Shown here in pieces: positions 34,150 to 44,229 of a stretch of 64,000 nucleotides of DNA. A model generated the notes under the pieces. That model was not told where the DNA came from and made no database searches. It saw only the letters and a list, made by a program, of their open reading frames with translations. Origin of the DNA: Dipteris shenzhenensis (taxonomy: Eukaryota > Polypodiophyta > Polypodiopsida > Gleicheniales); NCBI GenBank assembly GCA_047967505.1, contig CM106540.1. One strand, written 5' to 3'. Within the stretch, counting starts at the first letter, position 1, and every line of letters starts with the position of its first letter. The translations under genes were made by a program, and so were the position numbers.

Positions 34150-35552
34150 TGCATAGGTGGTTTTGCATGGAGCCTTCCTATCATGTCAAGGTGCCGTGTC
34201 CAAGCAAGCACAACACAACATGTTAATGAGTATGGACAATGGGCTCCACAAAATAAAAATCAAGCTTGGAAAATATAATGCCCTCCATGTCTTACTAGAA
34301 TGTCTTTGTCATGTCATATAATGACCATGGAATGTGAAGATCAAAGTCTCCATAGAGTAGGACTCATACCTGACTCATAAACTAATGGGAAAGAATTCAC
34401 ACCATCGACACTATCAACAAGGGACATTATATTGCGTACCAAAATGGTCAGGGAATATATACTCCAAGCCACTCATTTCAACAAATTCATGGAAACAAAT
34501 CTAGCCAACAAAGTTCTCAACAATAAAGCTAGCAAATGTTTATGAAAAACAAAATGTAACTTAGAACTATTGATCTCTATTGGAAATCCGTCTAGAAGGA
34601 AATCCATAACTTGTACATAATCATATGTATATATAATCATGAGACTAAATATCTTATTGAGTCTAGAGATTTTGAATCATGATGTTCATGCAAAGCGTAA
34701 TATAACCTTGACATCAGAGATCTTATTGGAAACGAGGTGTCTAGGCAAACATTTGGTTCTCCAGTAGCTTTATTTCAAAAGAACTTCTGCCAAACCAGAT
34801 GCTAAACCACTATTAGATTTCTATACTTGTCAAAGTGCACTTCTACCAAGGGGAAGTCAAGAACTAGAGGAACAATGACAAGTTTCAAGGTAGGCAGGAA
34901 TAGATATTAGGGTTACACGAGTATTATTTTTCGTCCTAATGAAGTGTTTGACAAGATTGTGCACATGTGCATTGCATGTGAGAGGGGAAATGAGACTTAC
35001 AAATCTCCTTCATTTCTCACACAAAAGACGGAGGTGGCCAAGAAAAGAGGTTACCACAAGGGTGTGGAGGTCAATAAAGTACTTACCAGACACTTCTGTA
35101 ACCATGGTAGCAGAGAAGCTCCACAATGAATAATGGTTTTTTGGCAAGAAGGACAAATAAAATTTCATGGAGGAGTGCGTCACTTTATGGTTTCGACATA
35201 TATAGAGCTCTCCAAACAAGAATGAGGTTGAATGGGGTTTTTTGTTTTGATCGCATATAAGTTGTTGGATTAAAGATTTACCAATTCTAACACTTGACTC
35301 CATATAGAAACAATTAAGATATACAATAATATAATGGGCTTACAATTTTATTTCTAACATTTTATTTTCACTTAACCATTACAAAATAAGGTGGGATTGC
35401 ATCCCAAAGTTGTCTAATACACAAAATACTTGCGTAATTGGACTTTTACAATTTCTCGCAAGCACATGGCTGAGCAATGGATGCATCAAGCTGGGATGGT
35501 GTCATACTCCTAGTTTTCATGGATGGGACAAGGTCTTGCTTCATAGCTTCTA
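34150..35552. other. No gene seen
   Basis: AT-rich. A short open stretch at 34930-35130 (+) reads VFDKIVHMCIACERGNETYK and has a somewhat protein-like composition, but matches no family I can name. It is not called as a gene. Confidence 0.5.
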
Positions 35553-35741
35553 GGTCCTCATGATCAGGAATTTCGGCTATGATTATTTAAATCACCGTTG
35601 CATACATGTGTCAAATATCCCACTATAAGAACCATGGCTAATGCTCTAATGTACAATGTGTCCAAAGCTGTATTCAATAATGTTTTATATTGAGAAAAAA
35701 CACCTTTATTATAGGTGTTTAATTATACCTTCTACAAAGGA

Positions 35742-35773
<32 letters not shown>

Positions 35774-35775
35774 TG
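35553..35775. repeat. Interspersed repeat copy 1, ending in (GT)n
   Basis: About 190 bases starting ggtcctcatgatcag and ending accttctacaaagga are nearly identical to 42599-42790. Both copies run directly into a (GT)n microsatellite (35741-35772 here). Similarity stops at both edges, so this is a defined short repeat family, possibly a MITE or SINE-like unit. Confidence 0.8.
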
Positions 35776-35963
35776 TGCGTGTACATGTGTGTATGACCTG
35801 GGCACCTACCACATTTCCGTAGGTCCAACACACAATCCAAGTGAGGGCAGTAGACCGCCCATCACTTTGGATTGGGTCGGACTACTGCCAATAAATAGAT
35901 ATTTGTATATTTACTGGAATTGTTGATTCAAGAGATGTACATACCCAACCATTTTCTCAATTT

Positions 35964-37790
35964 TTAAAGGTCCAAGTCACATCCGAGGAGCTCCTGTTGT
36001 AGGAATGTTTTTATCACTTTTCTACTCTTTCCTCCTGTGAATCCATTCTTTTCAAAGTTCCTGATCAATTTCTTAATATGCATAAAGGCATTGAATTCCT
36101 CTTTCTCGATGTATAGTATGGGCATTACTTGGGAAAGAATTACCTTTTCAGAAAAGGATAAAGGCCTATTACTATGCACCCAAATGAACTTACATACCGG
36201 GTATTCAAGATATTCAGTTTTATCATATTTTCTTGGCACTGTTATTCCATTATTTCTTCTAGTGAAGGTAATGGACATGTTCAAGAAGTCAGCTTTTACA
36301 CCTATAGTATTACCATCCTCCCCAACTTGCTTATCCACTGTGGTATCTTTTATTTCCAATAATTGGAGGAGGTCAATCCAAAGTGGGTTTATCTCATTAT
36401 TTTCCTATGGTTTGAAGAACTCCTTCAGAGAATCAACATTGACCAACAATATGTCGTCCGTATATCTAAAGAGGTGTTCAAATCTGGACAGTCTATCCCA
36501 TTCTTTTCCTTTCCATAGTTTCTTAATAAAGTTGAACTCAAACCAATGCAGATATAGTTACACCATAAAGGTGAACAAGAGAATCCCATGGGTGTACTCG
36601 AGACTTGTTTGAATATTTAGTCCGCTAATCTCAGGTGCATATTCTCTAGAAACCAAATATTGAGCATAATACATTCCCGCTGAGACCAGGATGTCAAGGT
36701 CTTACTTCTCCTGTTGCTCCATGAGGCTTTTTTCCTATTCCAGTTAATATTTAGGTATCGTTTCTTTTTCTTTTCATAAGCCATGTTGACTTCTGATAAA
36801 ATCTCTTTCAATCCGTAGTTTCCTTTTAAAGGGATATTTTCATAGCATTTCCCAATATCTACAATGAAAACTGAGTAAATTTCTTTTGGTAAATTTAGTT
36901 TAACCTCGTAAATGGAAATGACTAGTGAGAATGCACTCACCTTAATATCAACTTCCAATCGTATTTGTTCTTGAAGATCCCTTGATGATTCCATGATGGG
37001 ATCTAGGCATGCTTGTAATGCGAAAGTGATTAATGAAGCTAGTTCCAAAAAAACACAACGATGGATATTAGTAATCCATCTGAAAGTGTTTTTGTGGGCT
37101 TTGAAAGTAGCCATGAGATACGGTAATGAATGAGAGTCCAAAGTAATGTTTAAGTTAAAGTTTGTAATATCCCTGACCAGTCGGTCTAGGATGTATAGGT
37201 TATCCATTATTTTGAAGTCCTTGCTGGTGGATAGCCTCTACATTGCTTGATCTAATATAAACTTTTTACAGATATAAGCTGGAGTTGAGGCTAACTTATC
37301 TGTGGAAGTAATAAGAAGGGATGTTGTTAACCTTCTAATTTCTTTCTCTATAGTTGGGGTTCCCATGGGATTCACTTTCTCTTCAATTTGTAGTTTCTTT
37401 TTCTTAGTCACTCTCTACAAGTGATTTCTACAAAACATTCTAAAATCTCTCTCCATTGGTCTAAGAGTTTCACATTATAATGGACTCAATGTAGTTAGTT
37501 GGTTCGAAATCATAAGTAATTCAAAGAAGTGCATCCACGTCCCCTTGTGTACTTGATGCATCTTGTTAATCTTCCTCACTCTAGATCCATATGCCCTGGT
37601 AGATAATGTCTCAGGAGACCGTAACATGAGTTCACCATATGACATCACTCTTGGTAATGGTTGAGGTAGCAATGGAGCAAGTGGATTCTTCTCCAAATTC
37701 TTAACGGCTAATAATACTAGCTCCCTCATGTAGTAGAATGTGAGAGACGCCTTATAGAATGTAACCATATCACTAGACTTCATAGATCAA
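35964..37790 (-). pseudogene. Penelope-like reverse transcriptase remnant
   Basis: A reverse transcriptase distinct from those of the LINEs and LTR elements. In order on the minus strand: a fingers motif TFKAHKNTFRWITN (about 37110), palm motif A FIVDIGKCYENIPL (about 36855), a motif B-like GFSCSPLWCNYI (about 36580), motif C FRYTDDILLVN (about 36470-36440) with both catalytic aspartates, and a thumb region with HSNRPLSFSEKVILSQ and LIRNFEKNGFTGGKSRK (36250-35990). The D..K.Y.NIPL motif A and NRPLS thumb point to the Penelope-like group. No GIY-YIG nuclease was seen. There are frame breaks near 36600 and 36400. A decayed N-terminal part reaches about 37790. Other RT families of this general type are possible. 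Confidence 0.6.
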
Positions 37791-37975
37791 AAAGTCAAAA
37801 TCTATTAGTATTATTCATCCCATGATAAATGTTATACTCAAAGCTTCAATGGACAAAAATTCATAAGAATGCCTTTATAAATAAAAGGAAAGAACTGAAC
37901 ACAGCTTTTAGTAGCCTATTTGAAAAAAACGCTAGTAAATTATGCAACATGTACCAAATTCCATGTTTGAATCAT

Positions 37976-38073
37976 AATGGCTGTGCAATCAATCTTTTCC
38001 TCTAAAAATCTGCATTTTATGTATAATGGCTGTGCAATCAATCTTTTCCTCTAAAAATCTGCATTTTATGTAT
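37976..38073. repeat. Exact 49-bp tandem duplication
   Basis: Two identical units beginning aatggctgtgcaatcaatct and ending ttttatgtat, head to tail. The lack of any difference suggests a recent event. Confidence 0.9.
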
Positions 38074-38194
38074 GGACGACTAACATTGAAGATGTCTTTC
38101 AAGTATTTCGGTGTCCTTTATGTTTTTGATATACGGCTCTTACATCTCCCAAACACGCCCATAGGGAAAGGACACTTGCCTATGGCAAAAGTCA

Positions 38195-38736
38195 TTAGGT
38201 AAAAAGGGAGCTCATTTTTGGGCCTTTTATAAAAGAGAGAAAATAGGCTCTCAACCAATCAGGAGTGGGCCAACGTAACGTTGAAAATTCAACAAAAGAA
38301 GATGAAAATAAGAAAAAGAAATAGTACTATATGTTCGTAGAAGCATGTCACATTAATGAGGTGATCTAATTTGAATCTTTTAAAAATTTATTTTCTGTGC
38401 AGAATTTGGTGATTCTGACACCGCAATTTCTCACTTTTCGGCCTTTTTTGACCGTTTCCGGACCTCCGGATGTCCGATTCCAACGTTTCCAGTGCCGTTT
38501 TTGAGGTTTTGGGCCATTCCAGACGCGTCTGCGATGTCAGAATCACCAAATTCTGCACAAAAAAGTGTTGCTCTTATATGAACATTGAATGTAAAGCATG
38601 TGAAAGAATATATTTATTCCTTTTCACACTGACATTTCTCACGCAAGTATCCATATTTTCTTGCTTTTGTGGAGAGAGAAAAGAGAAAATAGTGAATTTC
38701 TTACAGGGCCCCAAAATGAGCTCCCTTTTTTCCTAA
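38195..38736. mobile_element. Foldback MITE copy 1 (542 bp)
   Basis: Ends are inverted: ttaggtaaaaagggagctca at the left, and tgagctcccttttttcctaa at the right. The core (38396-38561) is itself bounded by a second inverted pair, cagaatttggtgattctgac and gtcagaatcaccaaattctg. The outer arms match the second copy at 44431-45164 in inverted orientation. No coding capacity. The flanking five bases (agtca/tgtaa) do not form a clear duplication. Confidence 0.85.
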
Positions 38737-38847
38737 TGTAACATCAGATAAAAATTGGATAGAGGATGATTATGTGTGATGCTGATACTAAAGCTTAGTA
38801 CTTGCCTTTTTGCTTCCACTTTCAATGTTTTTTATGTCTCCACAAGA

Positions 38848-40592
38848 TCAACTAGAAATAACCACATGTTTGGTGCCAAAATTCATGTCATGAAGTTCCC
38901 AAACTTTATTGTCGTAAGCCAACAATTCTGCTTCCAAAACCTGCGGAGGGAAGATAGGATTAGTATATGTGTGTGTAGAGCTCTTTTTGGGAGTGATTAC
39001 TGTAGACATAACATGATCTGAGAATATTGTTTCTTGAATATCTTCTGAAAGTCCTTCAAGATCACAGAAACTATAATGTGTTATATTAGAGGAGGATCCT
39101 TCTGGCAAAGAAAAACACTTCAAACCCAGATTCTCGGGGAACAAAGGTCCAACTGAAGGAGGGAGAGTCGAAACATGTTCCTCATTGTATCGGGGGACTT
39201 CTCAACAAATTCCAATAATTGGTCCAAAGATAGAGAGAACTCATTAATAACCTCCAGAATTTTATTCGTATTTCCCTTTCCAATTACTAGAATTATGCAC
39301 CAATCATTGATGGAAAGTTGCATTACCAATAACTTATTTGATTCAGGGTGTTCTTTGATTCCCTGCATACCCAAGGCTATGATCCTTTCATGGAGACTCT
39401 TATTCAACATTGTCATTATGGCTTGGCATCCAAGAGATGGTGCAAGCAGCAGATCCACAAACTCGAGAGCAATCAGATCCTTATGCCATAAAGAGGCCTG
39501 CTAATCAAAGCCAAGCATAACCATTAGTCATGAGATTTTTCTTATCTCACAATGGTTACACGTTCATCCTACATCTCTACTTGTTAATTATTTTTCATAT
39601 TCAAATAACATTGAAAAATTCAAAGTCCTTTACCTCATTAACTCAAGGAGCCCTCAACTAATAATTTAATAAAAAACATATATCCTTAATAATCACACCC
39701 TTCTCATTGTGAAATATTCGAAATTCTATTGCAATCCAAGTTTCATCAATTCCATCATAGAAATTTCCAAATGTATTGAAGATAAGTATAACAAAACTAT
39801 CATTGCAGTATATGAAGTTTTGGTGGCATAAACAAACTCAGACTAGTTGGAAAGGAGACTTAAGCTATCCCAAATCTGTCATCATCCATTCATCTTACCC
39901 AAATCCCTCACATTGTCAAATGGGGGAATCTTCGCAACAAAGAAACGTGTCAACCGAAAAAACTGCATCATAAGGATCTTAATTTTTCCAAAACACATAC
40001 AAAACTTGGTCTTTCTTCAAAATTTTGGGTGATACCAGAAAGTTGTACGTGGAAGAGAAACATTTAGTATGGCTGGGAATCTGATCCCCACGAGAGGGTT
40101 CACACAGTAACAAAATATTACTAGAAAGGTATTATAAATATGAGGTTATGTATCGACGTGATAGTAAAAGCCAGTACACGCATACTTTTCATGATTGTGT
40201 AGGTCAGCAATATATTATGATGAAGTATACGATACAAAGACGAGGGATACATAGACCCTGACTTTTCATATAATCCCTCGACCCTACATCTTTTATTTCA
40301 GTTACTATGAACCTCTTATTGAGAAGTCATGATATATAACGAATGATTCAGAGCAATAGGATCACATATGCACATTCTTCTAACTTAGAACCAATTGGAA
40401 CATTAGCTCAAGCATAAGATTACCTGGAAACAGTATATGAAAGTAACAAAAGCCCAGATCAAGATCTGCGCTCCAAACCAAACTCCAACGCTTACTGGTG
40501 AAAGGATATAGATCTTCAGGTCTAGATATAACGTATGTTACGCACCAAGTGTAGGAAGACCTTTCTCTCCTCCAAGGGCCGTCTGGGGCCAT
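38848..40592 (-). CDS. Possible spliced gene of unknown function (two candidate exons)
   Basis: I cannot name a family. A first exon could run from the ATG at 40592 (MAPDGPWRRERSSYTWCVTY) to a donor-like CAG|GTAATC at 40424. A second exon could begin after ..GATTAGCAG at 39497 and read ALEFVDLLLAPSLGCQAIMT, then LVMQLSINDWCIILVIGKGN and LSLDQLLEFVEKSP. Past about 39190 the protein-like frame changes to one with STLPPSVGPLFPENLGLKCF and FPPQVLEAELLAYDNKVWEL, ending near 38848. The helical, repeat-like second exon has real-gene character, but the frame break means either a further intron or a pseudogene. Exon boundaries are guesses from splice consensus. Confidence 0.3.
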
Positions 40593-40599
40593 GCACTCT

Positions 40600-42590
40600 T
40601 AGCACGCAGTAACAAGCTTTTAGCCAACAAAATAGACAGAGGAGCTAACGCGAAGCAGTTTTGAGTGGCCTCTAGTGCAAGCAAATCGCCCGACGTTCTT
40701 TAAACAGTTTCACGTAGAAATGAATCGTGACTGCCTAATACGGGCCTCTATTTCATCGTATTAAACACTTATCTCCACGTTCATTCTCCGCACCCGCCAA
40801 TATTCGTCTTGTATGAGTTTGGTAGGACTCCCTGTGTCTCATAGAGACACTCTGCCATCCTTTGGGCTACTGGATAAACCAGAACGCTGTTCCTACTACT
40901 CTCTGTAGTTGCTAGTCAAGCAAATGACGACAGATGCTTGCTACGGAGTGGGCGTAAGCTTGCAAGGAGCAGCTCGCTGTATTGCGAGGTTCCTGCATCG
41001 CACCTTCTCCAATGGAACATTAGTGCATGAGGGACCCCATGTAAAGATTGAAAAAGTGGGGAAATAAGGACTAGCGCTCAGCGTAGTCTGTCACTGTATT
41101 ATTCTACATCTGCTCTGGGAGTTCTGTAACCCATCCTTGTAGATTTGTACATCCTTCACTCCTTTTCTTGCACCGAAGTCCGCTTATACCTTCTACTTTA
41201 GTAGCACTGGCTACTATTGACAGTCGCGGCTTAGTGCATGCTCTTGATATTAGAAGCGTAACAGAATACGTAGAAGATGCATAGTGGAACACGGAGAAAA
41301 TGAGCGTCTCTTGGTTCTAATTCCTACGTAGTGGAACACAGAGAGAGACTTAGTGACACTAGAAGTATCCTCATGCTCTACAGAGACTAAACGTTGCGGA
41401 CTTGCCTGTTTCAAGACTTAACGTAACGAGTCGACTACTGTTATGTCTGAAGCTCACCTTCGCTATAAGTCGTTGGGACTTATTCTCCCGTTTCTACTCA
41501 TACTTGAGCAGTCTCCATTGAATCTCCATTCGTGTTTGCTGAGCGGCTACGTGCCGTTGTCCCTTGTTGGAGTAATACCACCTTCCGTGAGCTCTGCGCT
41601 TGGGAGTCGTGCTTCTGAACTCTCCCGTCTTTTCTTCAGTGTTCTGAATGCAGTGGCTCCAGTCTAGGATCGCGGGACGGGATGGTAAGGCTTTGGATGC
41701 TCTCTCCCATGTGGTAAGAGGAAGGAGGCAGCTTCCCTTGAGCCTTGGGAGTAGGTACGGCAAATCTCTATTAATTTGTGCGGCATCCCCTTTGTTCAAA
41801 TCTGCTGCAAATCCCCTCCTTCAGTCGCCGAATTCCAATTTAATTAGTTCCGTACCCACTATATATCGTGTCCCGAATCACAGAATGGGTCATAGGGTAG
41901 ATGAAGATCATCCAATCCATCGTTAACTATAGTTAATTTTCTCGTCTCTGCTACTAGTGTATAATAATGATTATCACCTATTACTCAAGACTAAGGTTTC
42001 CCATCCTTCTCTTATAGAAAATTATAATCATCCCATCTGGGCTAATGTTATGTCCTTATAACTGGGATCCCTAGGGGTCTCATATACATACAAGTATGGA
42101 CTACATTCCGAGTTAATCCCTTTTCTTAAGTATGTATAACTTCATCTATCATAGTATGGTTTCCAAGGGGAAATTACCGTAATGCATCATGTGTCAAAGA
42201 TCCTACCTCATCATGTTTTCTGTGAGAGAATCTCCATTGGATAAGGAGTCATTAAGGGTAGTTATACTGTATAATGCTCTCAATAGAGTGACTATTGTGG
42301 TCATGTCCGTTTCTCCTTCCTCATTTCACATATTATTCCTTTACCATAACAGTTCCCATTTGGGAGAAACGAATTCCTTCTCATGGTCAATAGCCTATAT
42401 TTCTTGGTCAATAATGCATGGGGAATAATAGGTAATGTTTACACTAATGGATTTTCTATATTTCTTGGTCAATAATGCATGGGGAATAATAGGTAATGTT
42501 TACACTATTGAAAAATCCATTAAGGAACCTTAGGTCGTTCCTTTATACGTTGGCTTTTATAATTTAATAATTTTTCAATAAATAGATAAA
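40600..42590. other. Region of different composition, no gene recognised; possible organelle-derived DNA
   Basis: From about 40600 to 41900 the sequence is visibly richer in G+C and less repetitive than both flanks. It lacks transposon motifs. The + strand frames at 41443-41667 and 41648-41926 look protein-like in part but match nothing I know. An organelle DNA insertion is one explanation; I have no gene-level evidence for it. From about 41930 the composition drops again. Confidence 0.3.
42396..42510. repeat. Two-copy tandem duplication, 61-bp period
   Basis: tatatttcttggtcaataat through aggtaatgtttacacta occurs at 42396 and again at 42457, essentially identical. The first copy is followed by aatggattttc and the second by its near-complement gaaaaatccatt, which could pair as a small hairpin. 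Confidence 0.85.
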
Positions 42591-42598
42591 AAATCCAT

Positions 42599-42820
42599 GG
42601 TCCTCATGATCAAGAATTTTGGCTATGATTATTTAAATCACCGTTGCATACATGTGTCAAATATCCCACTGTAAGAACCACGGCTAATGCTCTAATGTAC
42701 AATGTGTCCAAAGTTGTACTCAATAATGTTTTATATGGAGAAAAAAACACCTTTATTACAGGTGTTTAATTATACCTTCTACAAAGGAAGGGTATGTGTG
42801 TGTGTGTGTGTGTGTGTGTA
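42599..42820. repeat. Interspersed repeat copy 2, ending in (GT)n
   Basis: Same orientation as 35553-35775, differing by roughly ten substitutions over 190 bases. It ends in a (GT)n microsatellite at about 42794-42820. Confidence 0.8.
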
Positions 42821-43162
42821 ACCTGAAAATTTGTGCATATTGAGACAGACTTATATATGGCAATTTTCTAGTGTTTTAAAATGTCGATGAGAGCTTGGTT
42901 CCCAATCTGGTGTACTGTGGATGTCCACAAGAGTTATCCTGTGAGATGGCAAGGGGCTTCATGGCAATCTTGTGAGATAATTTTCTTAGAAAACCCCATT
43001 TACCTACTATACTCCAGAGTGAGGACCAATGCATTTCGAATGCTAAATTTCTGTAGATGAGCCTATATCACTATGCACGAATAACCAAGCAAAAACCACC
43101 CCTTGGAAATCTGATACCTCATATAATCCCCTTTGCATTTATTGCCTTGCTATTGTCATTGA

Positions 43163-43191
<29 letters not shown>
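43163..43191. repeat. (TC)n microsatellite
   Basis: A pure dinucleotide run of about 28 bases in otherwise unassigned AT-rich DNA (42821-44080). Confidence 0.9.
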
Positions 43192-43193
<2 letters not shown>

Positions 43194-43557
43194 TGATTGT
43201 GGTGCACCTTACCCCAACACACTAAGTGTTTAGCTATGGACTATAACCTTGTTGAATGAAGAGCGCTTATCGCTCTTATATGCGAAAATGAGTGAGAAAG
43301 CCAATCAAAACTACCACAAGTAGAATTCTCTTTACCATCGGTATGATTGCAAGTACCATGTTCTAACACCATTTACCACTGTGTTTTTAAAAAATATGCC
43401 AGCATGTGGAAACTAGTTTCATTGTACTTACTACTGGTATATTAACCACCATTGCTGGAATATTTATCCAGTTCATTGGTGGATAAATGTTCCGTTACCG
43501 ATGTGATCATGAAAGATATTGATTTGCACCCAACCTTCTCTTAAAGATTAAATCGTA

Positions 43558-43590
43558 AGAACCCTAGACCCCTAGACCCTAAACCCCAAA
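43558..43590. repeat. Short telomere-like stretch
   Basis: aaccctagacccctagaccc followed by taaacccc is a degenerate run of the plant telomere unit CCCTAAA. It is only four or five units long and imperfect. Confidence 0.4.
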
Positions 43591-44229
43591 TCTTTAAAAC
43601 CCTCATCTTTGGTCCTAAAAGCAACATGTTTTAGAAAACCCTGGAAACCTTGCCATAATTTTAAAAAATTTGGGATTTGAGCAAGTGGTTATGTTATACC
43701 CAAGAGATTTCTTGAGCAAATAGGATTGCTCTTCTAGTGATAGGTTGCATGCAATCGAACCTTTTTGCATGAACATCAGGTCGGTGCAATACAACCCATT
43801 TCTCAAATCAAGAAAATTTTAAAAATTGAACTTTCTCAAACAAAAGGGATTTTGTTAATGTCTTTCAAAATTTCTTAAGCCATTATTCACAAATTCATTC
43901 CCAACATGCATAAAAATAATAAATAGACGTTCATTGAGAAATATGTGCCAACTATGTTACTCCGATAAATTTAAGAATTCCACAACTGAGAAATTTTATA
44001 AGTGATATGCCAGATGCATATCACCGCTGTAAAATAGGCCTGGAAGAACACCCTCCACATGCCAAGTTTCTTGGTCCCTCAAATTTGAATGTGCCTAATC
44101 CTAAAACAGTTTCAAAACACCTCAAGGATGCAACTAGAAGCATGGGGAGTGGCAAAGAAAACAGGTTTAACTTCTTCAGAGACGCGTACCGTGTATTGGC
44201 TAGTTGATCTTGCCTCATTGATGCATACT

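Noticed and set aside
35553-42820. The two (GT)n-linked repeats as LTRs of one 7-kb element or as Penelope terminal repeats
   Set aside because: No TG...CA ends, no target duplication, and the interior mixes unrelated items (RT relic, MITE, possible gene). An independent short repeat fits better.
43558-43590. Interstitial telomere array
   Set aside because: Only four or five degenerate units; too short and imperfect to claim more than a resemblance.
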